From NCBI GenBank assembly GCA_023053545.1, contig JAKZAN010000222.1, forward strand, positions 18,092-82,091: DNA of 64,000 nt, in the 5' to 3' direction. Below the pieces are notes generated by a model. That model saw only the letters and a program-made list of their open reading frames with translations. It was not told the DNA's origin and did not search any database. Source of the DNA: Lepidurus packardi (Eukaryota; Arthropoda; Branchiopoda; Notostraca; Triopsidae). Below are positions 12,347 through 26,611 of this stretch, one piece after another. Within the stretch, counting starts at the first letter, position 1, and the number at the start of each line of letters is the position of its first letter. Made by a program: the position numbers and the translations under genes.

Positions 12347-14514
12347 TTACGGACTGAATTAATTTCATACGGACTGAATTAATTCATTACGGACTTAATT
12401 AATCGATTACGGACTGAATTAATTCCTTACGTACTGAACTTATTCCTTACGGACTGAATTAATTCCTTACGGACTGAATTAATACCTTACGGACTGAATT
12501 AAATCCTTACGGACTGAATTAATTCCTTACGGACTGAATTAATTCCTTACGGACTGAATTAATTCCTTACTGACTGAATTAATTCCTTACGGACTGAATT
12601 AATTCCTTACGGACTGAATAAATTCCTTACGAACTGAATTAATTCCGTACGGATTTTATTAATTCCTTACGGACTGAATTAATTCATTACGGACTGAATT
12701 AATTCCTTACGGACTGAATTAATTCCTTAATTAATTCCTTACGGACTGAATTAATTTCATACGGACTGAATTAATTCATTACGGACTTAATTAATCGATT
12801 ACGGACTGAATTAATTCCTTACGTACTGAACTTATTCCTTACGGACTGAATTAATTCCTTACGGACTGAATTAATACCTTACGGACTGAATTAAATCCTT
12901 ACGGACTGAATTAATTCCTTACGGACTGAATTAATTCCTTACGGACTGAATTAATTCCTTACTGACTGAATTAATTCCTTACGGACTGAATTAATTCCTT
13001 ACGGACTGAATTAATTCCTTACGGACTGAATTAATTCCTTACGGACTTAATTAATTCCTTACGTACTTAATTAATTCCTTACGGTCTGAATTAATTCCGT
13101 ACGGATTTTATTAATTCCTTACGGACTGAATTAATTCATTACGGACTTAATTAATCCATTACGGACTGAATTATTTCCTTACGTACTGAAGTTATTCCTT
13201 ACGGACTGAATTAATTCCTTACGTACTGAAATAATTCCTTACGGACTGAATTAATTCCTTACGGACTGCATTAATTCCTTACGGACTGAATTAATTCCTT
13301 AATTAATTCCTTACGGACTGAATTAATTTCATACGGACTGAATTAATTCATTACGGACTTAATTAATCGATTACGGACTGAATTAATTCCTTACGTACTG
13401 AACTTATTCCTTACGGACTGAATTAATTCCTTACGGACTGAATTAATTCCTTACGGACTGAATTAATTCCTTACGGACTGAATTAATACCTTACGGACTG
13501 AATTAAATCCTTACGGACTGAATTAATTCCTTACGGACTGAATTAATTCCTTACGGACTGAAATAATTCCTTACTGACTGAATTAAATCCTTACGGACTG
13601 AATTAATTCCTTACGGACTGAATTAATTCCTTACGGACTGAATTAATTCCTTACGGACTGAAATAATTCCTTACTGACTGAATTAAATCCTTACGGACTG
13701 AATTAATTCCTTACGTACTTTATTAATTCCTTACGGTCTGAATTAATTCCGTACGGATTTTATTAATTCCTTACGGACTGAATTAATTCCGTACGGATTT
13801 TATTAATTCCTTACGGACTGAATAAATTCCTTACGAACTGAATTAATTCCGTACGGATTTTATTAATTCCTTACGGACTGAATTAATTAATTACGGACTG
13901 AATTAATTCCTTACGGACTGAATTAATTCCTTAATTAATTCCTTACGGACTGAATTAATTTCATACGGACTGAATTAATTCATTACGGACTTAATTAATC
14001 GATTACGGACTGAATTAATTCCTTACGTACTGAAGTTATTCCTTACGGACTGAATTAATTCCTTACGTACTGAAGTTATTCCTTACGGACTGAATTAATT
14101 CCTTACGTACTGAAATAATTCCTTACGGACTGAATTAATTCCTTACGGACTGAATTAATTCCTTACGGACTGAATTAATTCCTTAATTAATTCCTTACGG
14201 ACTGAATTAATTTCATACGGACTGAATTAATTCATTACGGACTTAATTAATCGATTACGGACTGAATTAATTCCTTACGGACTGAATTAATTCCTTACGG
14301 ACTGAATTAATTCCTTACGGACTGAATTAATACCTTACGGACTGAATTAAATCCTTACGGACTGAATTAATTCCTTACGGACTGAATTAATTCCTTACGG
14401 ACTGAAATAATTCCTTACTGACTGAATTAAATCCTTACGGACTGAATTAATTCCTTACGGACTGAATTAATTCCTTACGGACTGAATTAATTCCTTACGG
14501 ACTGAAGTTATTCC
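12347..14514 (+). repeat. 2,168-bp tandem duplication, copy 2
   Basis: This is the second copy, with identical unit lengths (572, 632 and 252 bp) and the rare ACTGCATT monomer at 13259. It starts at an m1 monomer lacking the 12-mer and runs to about 14514, where the sequence continues into a CGTACTGAAATAATT monomer and no longer restarts a header. A third ACTGCATT monomer at 16051 shows that part of this material was copied once more. Confidence 0.87.
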
Positions 14515-17500
14515 TTACGGACTGAATTAATTCCTTACGTACTGAAATAATTCCTTACGGACTGAATTAATTCCTTACGGACTGAATTAATTCCTTACGG
14601 ACTGAATTAATTCCTTAATTAATTCCTTACGGACTGAATTAATTTCATACGGACTGAATTAATTCATTACGGACTTAATTAATCGATTACGGACTGAATT
14701 AATTCATTACGGACTGAATTAATTCCTTACGGACTGAATTAATTCCTTACGGACTGAATTAATACCTTACGGACTGAATTAAATCCTTACGGACTGAATT
14801 AATTCCTTACGGACTGAATTAATTCCTTACGGACTGAAATAATTCCTTACTGACTGAATTAAATCCTTACGGACTGAATTAATTCCTTACGGACTGAATT
14901 AATTCCTTACGGACTGAATTAATTCCTTACTGACTGAAATAATTCCTTACTGACTGAATTAAATCCTTACGGACTGAATTAATTCCTTACGTACTTTATT
15001 AATTCCTTACGGTCTGAATTAATTCCGTACGGATTTTATTAATTCCTTACGGACTGAATTAATTCCGTACGGATTTTATTAATTCCTTACGGACTGAATT
15101 AATTAATTACGGACTGAATTAATTCCTAACGGACTGAATTAATTCCTTAATTAATTCCTTACGGACTGAATTAATTTCATACGGACTGAATTAATTCATT
15201 ACGGACTTAATTGATCGATTACGGACTGAATTAATTCCTTACGTACTGAACTTATTCCTTACGGACTGAATTAATTCCTTACGGACTGAATTAATTCCTT
15301 ACGGACTGAATTAATTCCTTACGGACTGAATTAATACCTTACGGACTGAATTAATTCCTTACGGACTGAATTAATTCCTTACGGACTGAAATAATTCCTT
15401 ACTGACTGAATTAAATCCTTACGGACTGAATTAATTCCTTACGGACTGAATTAATTCCTTACGGACTTAATTAATTCCTTACGTACTTAATTAATTCCTT
15501 ACGGTCTGAATTAATTCCGTACGGATTTTATTAATTCCTTACGGACTGAATTAATTCATTACGGACTTAATTAATCCATTACGGACTGAATTATTTCCTT
15601 ACGTACTGAAGTTATTCCTTACGGACTGAATTAATTCCTTACGTACTGAAATAATTCCTTACGGACTGAATTAATTCCTTACGGACTGAATTAATTCCTT
15701 ACGGACTGAATTAATTCCTTAATTAATTCCTTACGGACTGAATTAATTTCATACGGACTGAATTAATTCATTACGGACTTAATTAATCGATTACGGACTG
15801 AATTAATTCCTTACGTACTGAACTTATTCCTTACGGACTGAATTAATTCCTTACGGACTGAATTAATTCCTTACGGACTGAATTAATTCCTTACGGACTG
15901 AATTAATACCTTACGGACTGAATTAAATCCTTACGGACTGAATTAATTCCTTACGGACTGAATTAATTCCTTACGGACTGAAATAATTCCTTACTGACTG
16001 AAATAATTCCTTACTGACTGAATTAAATCCTTACGGACTGAATTAATTCCTTACGGACTGCATTAATTCCTTACGGACTGAATTAATTCCTTAATTAATT
16101 CCTTACGGACTGAATTAATTTCATACGGACTGAATTAATTCATTACGGACTTAATTAATCGATTACGGACTGAATTAATTCCTTACGTACTGAACTTATT
16201 CCTTACGGACTGAATTAATTCCTTACGGACTGAATTAATTCCTTACGGACTGAATTAATTCCTTACGGACTGAATTAATACCTTACGGACTGAATTAAAT
16301 CCTTACGGACTGAATTAATTCCTTACGGACTGAATTAATTCCTTACGGACTGAAATAATTCCTTACTGACTGAATTAAATCCTTACGGACTGAATTAATT
16401 CCTTACGGACTGAATTAATTCCTTACGGACTGAATTAATTCCTTACGGACTGAAATAATTCCTTACTGACTGAATTAAATCCTTACGGACTGAATTAATT
16501 CCTTACGTACTTTATTAATTCCTTACGGTCTGAATTAATTCCGTACGGATTTTATTAATTCCTTACGGACTGAATTAATTCCGTACGGATTTTATTAATT
16601 CCTTACGGACTGAATAAATTCCTTACGAACTGAATTAATTCCGTACGGATTTTATTAATTCCTTACGGACTGAATTAATTAATTACGGACTGAATTAATT
16701 CCTTACGGACTGAATTAATTCCTTAATTAATTCCTTACGGACTGAATTAATTTCATACGGACTGAATTAATTCATTACGGACTTAATTAATCGATTACGG
16801 ACTGAATTAATTCCTTACGTACTGAAGTTATTCCTTACGGACTGAATTAATTCCTTACGTACTGAAGTTATTCCTTACGGACTGAATTAATTCCTTACGT
16901 ACTGACATAATTCCTTACGGACTGAATTAATTCCTTACGGACTGAATTAATTCCTTACGGACTGAATTAATTCCTTAATTAATTCCTTACGGACTGAATT
17001 AATTTCATACGGACTGAATTAATTCATTACGGACTTAATTAATCGATTACGGACTGAATTAATTCCTTACGGACTGAATTAATTCCTTACGGACTGAATT
17101 AATTCCTTACGGACTGAATTAATACCTTACGGACTGAATTAAATCCTTACGGACTGAATTAATTCCTTACGGACTGAATTAATTCCTTACGGACTGAAAT
17201 AATTCCTTACTGACTGAATTAAATCCTTACGGACTGAATTAATTCCTTACGGACTGAATTAATTCCTTACGGACTAAATTAATTCCTTACGGACTGAAGT
17301 TATTCCTTACGGACTGAATTAATTCCTTACGTACTGAAATAATTCCTTACGGACTGAATTAATTCCTTACGGACTGAATTAATTCCTTACGGACTGAATT
17401 AATTCCTTAATTAATTCCTTACGGACTGAATTAATTTCATACGGACTGAATTAATTCATTACGGACTTAATTAATCGATTACGGACTGAATTAATTCCTT

Positions 17501-19062
17501 ACGGACTGAATTAATTCCTTACGGACTGAATTAATTCCTTACGGACTGAATTAATACCTTACGGACTGAATTAAATCCTTACGGACTGAATTAATTCCTT
17601 ACGGACTGAATTAATTCCTTACGGACTGAAATAATTCCTTACTGACTGAATTAAATCCTTACGGACTGAATTAATTCCTTACGGACTGAATTAATTCCTT
17701 ACGGACTGAATTAATTCCTTACGGACTGAAATAATTCCTTACTGACTGAATTAAATCCTTACGGACTGAATTAATTCCTTACGTACTTTATTAATTCCTT
17801 ACGGTCTGAATTAATTCCGTACGGATTTTATTAATTCCTTACGGACTGAATTAATTCCGTACGGATTTTATTAATTCCTTAATTAATTCCTTACGGACTG
17901 AATTAATTTCATACGGACTGAATTAATTCATTACGGACTTAATTGATCGATTACGGACTGAATTAATTCCTTACGTACTGAACTTATTCCTTACGGACTG
18001 AATTAATTCCTTACGGACTGAATTAATTCCTTACGGACTGAATTAATTCCTTACGGACTGAATTAATACCTTACGGACTGAATTAATTCCTTACGGACTG
18101 AATTAATTCCTTACGGACTGAAATAATTCCTTACTGACTGAATTAAATCCTTACGGACTGAATTAATTCCTTACGGACTGAATTAATTCCTTACGGACTT
18201 AATTAATTCCTTACGTACTTAATTAATTCCTTACGGTCTGAATTAATTCCGTACGGATTTTATTAATTCCTTACGGACTGAATTAATTCATTACGGACTT
18301 AATTAATCCATTACGGACTGAATTATTTCCTTACGTACTGAAGTTATTCCTTACGGACTGAATTAATTCCTTACGTACTGAAATAATTCCTTACGGACTG
18401 AATTAATTCCTTACGGACTGAATTAATTCCTTAATTAATTCCTTACGGACTGAATTAATTTCATACGGACTAAATTAATTCATTACGGACTTAATTAATC
18501 GATTACGGACTGAATTAATTCCTTACGTACTGAACTTATTCCTTACGGACTGAATTAATTCCTTACGGACTGAATTAATTCCTTACGGACTGAATTAATT
18601 CCTTACGGACTGAATTAATACCTTACGGACTGAATTAAATCCTTACGGACTGAATTAATTCCTTACGGACTGAATTAATTCCTTACGGACTGAAATAATT
18701 CCTTACTGACTGAATTAAATCCTTACGGACTGAATTAATTCCTTACGGACTGAATTAATTCCTTACGGACTGAATTAATTCCTTACGGACTGAAATAATT
18801 CCTTACTGACTGAATTAAATCCTTACGGACTGAATTAATTCCTTACGTACTTTATTAATTCCTTACGGTCTGAATTAATTCCGTACGGATTTTATTAATT
18901 CCTTACGGACTGAATTAATTCCGTACGGATTTTATTAATTCCTTACGGACTGAATAAATTCCTTACGAACTGAATTAATTCCGTACGGATTTTATTAATT
19001 CCTTACGGACTGAATTAATTAATTACGGACTGAATTAATTCCTTACGGACTGAATTAATTCC
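14515..19062 (+). repeat. Array of P, Q, S and short units
   Basis: Unit starts are 14615 (532 bp), 15147 (572), 15719 (372), 16091 (632, Q), 16723 (252, S), 16975 (432), 17407 (472), 17879 (552) and 18431 (632, Q). The order Q, S, 432-bp unit repeats that of the 2,168-bp block upstream, so this is a partly rearranged further copy. Headers at 15147 and 17879 share a private ATTGATCGA change, which links those two units 2,732 bp apart. Confidence 0.78.
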
Positions 19063-19873
19063 TTAATTAATTCCTTACGGACTGAATTAATTTCATACGG
19101 ACTGAATTAATTCATTACGGACTTAATTAATCGATTACGGACTGAATTAATTCCTTACGTACTTAACTTATTCCTTACGGACTGAATTAATTCCTTACGG
19201 ACTGAATTAATTCCTTACGGACTGAATTAATTCCTTACGGACTGAATTAATACCTTACGGACTGAATTAATTCCTTACGGACTGAATTAATTCCTTACGG
19301 ACTGAAATAATTCCTTACTGACTGAATTAAATCCTTACGGACTGAATTAATTCCTTACGGACTGAATTAATTCCTTACGGACTGAATTAATTCCTTACGG
19401 ACTGAATTAATACCTTACGGACTGAATTAAATCCTTACGGACTGAATTAATTCCTTACGGACTGAATTAATTCCTTACGGACTGAATTAATTCCTTACTG
19501 ACTGAATTAATTCCTTACGGACTGAATTAATTCATTACGGACTGAATTAATTTCATACGGACTGAATTAATTCATTACGGACTTAATTAATCGATTACGG
19601 ACTGAATTAATTCCTTACGTACTGAAATAATTCCTTACTGACTGAAATAGTTCCTTAAGGACTGAATTAATTCCTTACGTACTTAATTAATTCCTTACGG
19701 TCTGAAATAATTCCGTACGGATTTTATTAATTCCTTACGGACTGAAATAATTCCGTACGGATTTTATTAATTCCTTACGGACTGAATTAATTCATTACGG
19801 ACTGAAGGAATTCCTTACGAACTGAATTAATTCCGTACAGATTTTATTAATTCCTTACGGACTGAATTAATTC

Positions 19874-20513
19874 ATTACGGACTGAAATAATTCCTTACGG
19901 ACTGAATTAATTCATTACGGACTGAATTAATTTCATACGGACTGAATTAATTCATTACGGACTTAATTAATCGATTACGGACTGAATTAATTCCTTACGT
20001 ACTGAACTTATTCCTTACGGACTGAATTAATTCCTTACGGACTGAATTAATACCTTACGGACTGAATTAAATCCTTACGGACTGAATTAATTCCTTACGG
20101 ACTGAATTAATTCCTTACGGACTGAATTAATTCCTTACTGACCGAATTAATTCCTTACGGACTGAATTAATTCCTTACGGACTGAATTAATTCATTACGG
20201 ACTGAAATAATTCCTTACGGACTGAATTAATTCATTACGGACTGAATTAATTTCATACGGACTGAATTAATTCATTACGGACTTAATTAATCGATTACGG
20301 ACTGAATTAATTCCTTACGTACTGAACTTATTCCTTACGGACTGAATTAATTCCTTACGGACTGAATTAATACCTTACGGACTGAATTAAATCCTTACGG
20401 ACTGAATTAATTCCTTACGGACTGAATTAATTCCTTACGGACTGAATTAATTCCTTACTGACCGAATTAATTCCTTACGGACTGAATTAATTCCTTACGG
20501 ACTGAATTAATTC
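19874..20513 (+). repeat. 320-bp tandem duplication (two copies)
   Basis: Copy 1 at about 19874-20193 and copy 2 at about 20194-20513 share the order ATTCA, GAAATAATT, consensus, ATTCA, then a header without its 12-mer. Both carry a private ACCGAATT monomer, at 20141 and 20461. Copy 2 stops matching when consensus ATTCC replaces ATTCA near 20514. Both ends are ambiguous by a few monomers. Confidence 0.85.
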
Positions 20514-20850
20514 CTTACGGACTGAATTAATTCATTACGGACTTAATTAATCCATTACGGACTGAATTATTTCCTTACGTACTGAAGTTATTCCTTACGG
20601 ACTGAATTAATTCCTTACGTACTGAAATAATTCCTTACGGACTGAATTAATTCCTTACGGACTGAATTAATTCCTTACGGACTGAATTAATTCCTTAATT
20701 AATTCCTTACGGACTGAATTAATTTCATACGGACTGAATTAATTCATTACGGACTTAATTAATCGATTACGGACTGAATTAATTCCTTACGTACTGAACT
20801 TATTCCTTACGGACTGAATTAATTCCTTACGGACTGAATTAATTCCTTAC

Positions 20851-21010
20851 CGACTGAATTAATTCCTTACGGACTGAATTAATACCTTACGGACTGAATT
20901 AAATCCTTACGGACTGAATTAATTCCTTACCGACTGAATTAATTCCTTACGGACTGAATTAATACCTTACGGACTGAATTAAATCCTTACGGACTGAATT
21001 AATTCCTTAC
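20851..21010 (+). repeat. 80-bp exact tandem duplication
   Basis: Four monomers at 20851-20930 are repeated exactly at 20931-21010. Both copies begin with the rare CCGACTG form (CTTACCGACTG) and include the AATACC and AAATCC pair. This is the smallest clear multi-monomer duplication in the window. Confidence 0.9.
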
Positions 21011-21426
21011 GGACTGAATTAATTCCTTACGGACTGAAATAATTCCTTACTGACTGAATTAAATCCTTACGGACTGAATTAATTCCTTACGGACTGAATT
21101 AATTCCTTACGGACTGAATTAATTCCTTACGGACTGAAATAATTCCTTACTGACTGAATTAAATCCTTACGGACTGAATTAATTCCTTACGTACTTTATT
21201 AATTCCTTACGGTCTGAATTAATTCCGTACGGATTTTATTAATTCCTTACGGACTGAATTAATTCCGTACGGATTTTATTAATTCCTTACGGACTGAATA
21301 AATTCCTTACGAATTGAATTAATTCCGTACGGATTTTATTAATTCCTTACGGACTGAATTAATTAATTACGGACAGAATTAATTCCTTACGGACTGAATT
21401 AATTCCTTACGGACTGAATTAATTCC

Positions 21427-23278
21427 TTAATTAATTCCTTACGGACTGAATTAATTTCATACGGACTGAATTAATTCATTACGGACTTAATTAATCGATT
21501 ACGGACTGAATTAATTCCTTACGTACTGAACTTATTCCTTACGGACTGAATTAATTCCTTACGGACTGAATTAATTCCTTACGGACTGAATTAATTCCTT
21601 ACGGACTGAATTAATACCTTACGGACTGAATTAAATCCTTACGGACTGAATTAATTCCTTACGGACTGAATTAATTCCTTACGGACTGAATTAATTCCTT
21701 ACTGATTGAATTAATTCCTTACGGACTGAATTAATTCCTTACGGACTGAATTAATTCCTTACGGACTGAAATAATTCCTTACTGACTGAATTAAATCCTT
21801 ACGGACTGAATTAATTCCTTTCGGACTGAATTAGTTCCTTAAGGACTGAATTAATTCCTTACGTACTTAATTAATTCCTTACGGTCTGAATTAATTCCGT
21901 ACGGATTTTATTAATTCCTTACGGAATGAATTAATTCATTACGGACTGAAGAAATTCCTTACGAACTGAATTAATTCCGTACGGATTTTATTAATTCCTT
22001 ACGGACTGAATTAATTCATTACGGACTGAAATAATTCCTTACGGACTGAATTAATTCCTTACGGACTGAATTAATTCCTTACGGACTGAATTAATTCCTT
22101 ACGGACTTAATTAATTCCTTACGGACTGAATTAATTCCTTACGGACTGAATTAATTCCTTACTGACTGAATTAAATCCTTTCGGACTGAATTAATTCCTT
22201 TCGGACTGAATTAATTCCTTACGGTCTGAATTAATTCCGTACGGATTTTATTAATTCCTTACGGAATGAATTAATTCATTACGGACTGAAGAAATTCCTT
22301 ACGAACTGAATTAATTCCGTACGGATTTTATTAATTCCTTACGGACTGAATTAATTCATTACGGACTGAAATAATTCCTTACGGACTGAATTAATTCCTT
22401 ACGGACTGAATTAATTCCTTACGGACTGAATTAATTCCTTACGGACTTAATTAATTCCTTACGGACTGAATTAATTCCTTACGGACTGAAATAATTCCTT
22501 ACTGACTGAATTAAATCCTTTCGGACTGAATTAATTCCTTTCGGACTGAATTAGTTCCTTAAGGACTGAATTAATTCCTTACGTACTTAATTAATTCCTT
22601 ACGGTCTGAAATAATTCCGTACGGATTTTATTAATTCCTTACGGAATGAAATAATTCATTACGGACTGAAGAAATTCCTTACGAACTGAATTAATTCCGT
22701 ACGGATTTTTTTAATTCCTTACGGACTGAATTAATTCATTACGGACTGAAATAATTCCTTACGGACTGAATTAATTCATTACGGACTGAATTAATTTCAT
22801 ACGGACTGAATTAATTCATTACGGACTTAATTAATCGATTACGGACTGAATTAATTCCTTACGTACTGAACTTATTCCTTACGGACTGAATTAATTCCTT
22901 ACGGACTGAATTAATACCTTACGGACTGAATTAAATCCTTACGGACTGAATTAATTCCTTACGGACTGAATTAATTCCTTACGGACTGAATTAATTCCTT
23001 ACTGACTGAATTAATTCCTTACGGACTGAATTAATTCCTTACGGACTGAATTAATTCCTTACGGACTGAATTAATTCCGTACGGATTTTATTAATTCCTT
23101 ACGGACTGAATTAATTCCGTACGGATTTTATTAATTCCTTACGGACTGAATAAATTCCTTACGAACTGAATTAATTCCGTACGGATTTTATTAATTCCTT
23201 ACGGACTGAATTAATTAATTACGGACTGAATTAATTCCTTACGGACTGAATTAATTCCTTACGGACTGAATTAATTCC
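21427..23278 (+). repeat. Higher-order unit class Y (type example, 1,852 bp)
   Basis: This is the longest unit class. After the header come AATACC and AAATCC monomers, a TTACTGATTG monomer, then TTTCGG, TAGTTCC and TTAAGG monomers. Repeated modules of CGGAATGAATT, GAAGAAATT, CGAACTG, ATTTTATT and ATTCA monomers follow. Relatives start at 23279, 25123, 27480, 28872, 31428, 34704, 36556, 58120, 58832 and 60044. Lengths vary from 712 to 1,852 bp because internal modules are gained or lost and some units are fused to P ends. TTACTGATTG itself is seen at 21699, 25395, 28552, 31700 and 34976. Confidence 0.78.
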
Positions 23279-25386
23279 TTAATTAATTCCTTACGGACTG
23301 AATTAATTTCATACGGACTGAATTAATTCATTACGGACTTAATTAATCGATTACGGACTGAATTAATTCCTTACGTACTGAACTTATTCCTTACGGACTG
23401 AATTAATTCCTTACGGACTGAATTAATTCCTTACGGACTGAATTAATTCCTTACGGACTGAATTAATTCCTTACGGACTGAATTAATACCTTACGGACTG
23501 AATTAAATCCTTACGGACTGAATTAATTCCTTACGGACTGAATTAATTCCTTACGGACTGAATTAATTCCTTACTGACTGAATTAATTCCTTACGGACTG
23601 AATTAATTCCTTACGGACTGAATTAATTCCTTACGGACTGAAATAATTCCTTACTGACTGAATTAAATCCTTACGGACTGAATTAATTACTTTCGGACTG
23701 AATTAGTTCCTTAAGGACTGAATTAATTCCTTACGTACTTAATTAATTCCTTACGGTCTGAATTAATTCCGTACGGATTTTATTAATTCCTTACGGAATG
23801 AATTAATTCATTACGGACTGAAGAAATTCCTCACGAACTGAATTAATTCCGTACGGATTTTACTAATTCCTTACGGACTGAATTAATTCATTACGGACTG
23901 AAATAATTCCTTACGGACTGAATTAATTCCTTACGGACTGAATTAATTCCTTACGGACTGAATTAATTCCTTACGGACTTAAATAATTCCTTACGTACTT
24001 TATTAATTCCTTACGGTCTGAATTAATTCCGTACGGATTTTATTAATTCCTTACGGACTGAATCAATTCCGTACAGATTTTATTAATTCCTTACGGACTG
24101 AATAAATTCCTTACGAACTGAATTAATTCCGTACGGATTTTATTAATTCCTTACGGACTGAATTAATTCATTACGGACTGAATTAATTCATTACGGACTG
24201 AAATAATTCCTTACGGACTGAATTAATTCCTTACGGACTGAATTAATTCCTTACGGACTGAATTAATTCCTTACGGACTTAATTAATTCCTTACGTACTT
24301 TATTAATTCCTTACGGTCTGAATTAATTCCGTACGGATTTTATTAATTCCTTACGGACTGAATCAATTCCGTACAGATTTTATTAATTCCTTACGGACTG
24401 AATAAATTCCTTACGAACTGAATTAATTCCGTACGGATTTTATTAATTCCTTACGGACTGAATTAATTCATTACGGACTGAATTAATTCCTTACGGACTG
24501 AATTAATTCCTTAATTAATTCCTTACGGACTGAACTAATTTCATACGGACTGAATTAATTCATTACGGACTTAATTAATCGATTACGGACTGAATTAATT
24601 CCTTACGTACTGAACTTATTCCTTACGGACTGAATTAATTCCTTACGGACTGAATTAATACCTTACGGACTGAATTAAATCCTTACGGACTGAATTAATT
24701 CCTTACGGACTGAATTAATTCCTTACGGACTGAATTAATTCCTTACTGACTGAATTAATTCCTTACGGACTGAATTAATTCCTTACGGACTGAATTAATT
24801 CCTTACGGACTGAATTAATTCCTTACGGACTTAATTAATTCCTTACGTAATTAATTAATTCCTTACGGTCTGAATTAATTCCGTACGGATTTTATTAATT
24901 CCTTACGGACTGAATTAATTCATTACGGACTTAATTAATCCATTACGGACTGAATTATTTCCTTACGTACTGAAGTTATTCCTTACGGACTGAATTAATT
25001 CCTTACGTACTGAAATAATTCCTTACGGACTGAATTAATTCCTTACGGACTGAATTAATTCCTTACGGACTGAATTAATTCCTTACGGACTGAATTAATT
25101 CCTTACGGACTGAATTAATTCCTTAATTAATTCCTTACGGACTGAATTAATTTCATACGGACTGAATTAATTCATTACGGACTTAATTAATCGATTACGG
25201 ACTGAATTAATTCCTTACGTACTGAACTTATTCCTTACGGACTGAATTAATTCCTTACGGACTGAATTAATTCCTTACGGACTGAATTAATTCCTTACGG
25301 ACTGAATTAATACCTTACGGACTGAATTAAATCCTTACGGACTGAATTAATTCCTTACGGACTGAATTAATTCCTTACGGACTGAA
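21427..25386 (+). repeat. 3.96-kb segmental duplication, copy A
   Basis: This block holds units at 21427 (1,852 bp), 23279 (1,232 bp), 24511 (612 bp, P) and the first part of 25123. The same three lengths in the same order recur 13,277 bp downstream at 34704, 36556 and 37788. Private variants match at that offset: TCACGAACTG at 23831 and 37108, a TTACTAATT monomer, AACTAATTTC at a header, CGTAATTAATT, and TTACTGATTG at 21699 and 34976. Copy A has at least one change of its own, ATTACTTTCGG near 23690. The 1,852-bp unit has a nested module starting at a CGGAATGAATT monomer that appears three times, near 21921, 22261 and 22641. Confidence 0.85.
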
Positions 25387-25894
25387 TTAATTCCTTACTG
25401 ATTGAATTAATTCCTTACGGACTGAATTAATTCCTTACGGACTGAATTAATTCCTTACGGACTGAAATAATTCCTTACTGACTGAATTAAATCCTTACGG
25501 ACTGAATTAATTCCTTTCGGACTGAATTAGTTCCTTAAGGACTGAATTAATTCCTTACGTACTTAATTAATTCCTTACGGTCTGAATTAATTCCGTACGG
25601 ATTTTATTAATTCCTTACGGAATGAATTAATTCATTACGGACTGAAGAAATTCCTTACGAACTGAATTAATTCCGTACGGATTTTATTAATTCCTTACGG
25701 ACTGAATTAATTCATTACGGACTGAAATAATTCCTTACGGACTGAATTAATTCCTTACGGACTGAATTAATTCCTTACGGACTGAATTAATTCCTTACGG
25801 ACTTAATTAATTCCTTACGGACTGAATTAATTCCTTACGGACTGAATTAATTCCTTACTGACTGAATTAAATCCTTTCGGACTGAATTAAATCC
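25123..25894 (+). repeat. Y-type unit interrupted by the inverted segment
   Basis: The unit starts with a normal header and follows the order of the Y units at 31428 and 34704. It reaches the TTACTGACTG then TTTCGGACTG monomers and stops exactly at a monomer boundary at 25894. Related units continue there with a second TTTCGG monomer and CGGTCTG. The last monomer ends in AAATCC where relatives have ATTCC, so a small change sits right at the breakpoint. Confidence 0.88.
25614..25890 (+). repeat. Left copy of the direct duplication flanking the inversion
   Basis: The 277 bp from a CGGAATGAATT monomer to within the TTTCGG monomer match 26620-26896 base for base by eye. The offset is 1,006 bp. 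The pair brackets the inverted segment. Confidence 0.88.
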
Positions 25895-26611
25895 AGTCCG
25901 TAAGGAATTAATTCAGTCCGTAAGGAATTAATTCAGTCCGTAAGGAATTATTTCAGTACGTAAGGAATTAATTCAGTCCGTAAGGAATTAATTAAGTACG
26001 TAAGGAATTAATTCAGTCCTTAAGGAACTAATTCAGTCCGAAAGGAATTAATTCAGTCCGTAAGGATTTAATTCAGTCAGTAAGGAATTATTTCAGTCCG
26101 TAAGGAATTAATTCAGTCCGTAAGGAATTAATTCAGTCCGTAAGGAATTAATTCAGTCCGTAAGGATTTAATTCAGTCCGTAAGGTATTAATTCAGTCCG
26201 TAAGGAATTAATTCAGTCCGTAAGGAATTAATTCAGTCCGTAAGGAATTAATTCAGTCCGTAATGAATTAATTCAGTCCGTAATGAATTAATTCAGTCCG
26301 TAAGGAATTAATAAAATCCGTACGGAATTAATTCAGTTCGTAAGGAATTTATTCAGTCCGTAAGGAATTAATAAAATCTGTACGGAATTGATTCAGTCCG
26401 TAAGGAATTAATAAAATCCGTACGGAATTAATTCAGACCGTAAGGAATTAATAAAGTACGTAAGGAATTATTTAAGTCCGTAAGGAATTAATTCAGTCCG
26501 TAAGGAATTAATTCAGTCCGTAAGGAATTAATTCAGTCCGTAAGGAATTATTTCAGTCCGTAATGAATTAATTCAGTCCGTAAGGAATTAGTAAAATCCG
26601 TACGGAATTAA
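25895..26611 (-). repeat. Inverted satellite segment, 717 bp
   Basis: The array runs on the opposite strand here: 35 full monomers in the form AGTCCGTAAGGAATTAATTC plus a 17-bp partial unit. Read on the - strand, it follows the order of 28045-28820, from ATTTTACTAATT through TTAAATAATT, CGTACTTTATT, GAATCAATT, GTACAG, CGAACTG, two ATTCA monomers, AATACC, AAATCC, TAGTTCC and TTAAGG to CGTACTGAAATAATT. It is three monomers shorter, lacking the stretch around the TTACTGATTG monomer, and has CGGACT where 28734 has CGGTCT. It contains no 12-mer. The 12-mers on either side are 2,357 bp apart, five bases out of register. A true rearrangement or an assembly join are both possible. The exact register inside and the flanking duplication fit a replication template switch. 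Confidence 0.93.

Larger units (their letters stand above)
19063..21426 (+). repeat. Long unit without internal 12-mers, plus a 732-bp Q relative
   Basis: From 19063 to 20695 there is no truncated monomer for 1,632 bp. Three headers lacking the 12-mer lie inside, at about 19541, 19921 and 20241. The segment carries a private GAAGGAATT monomer near 19805. The unit at 20695 is Q-like but 732 bp long, because of an 80-bp internal duplication and one extra consensus monomer at its end. Confidence 0.78.
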
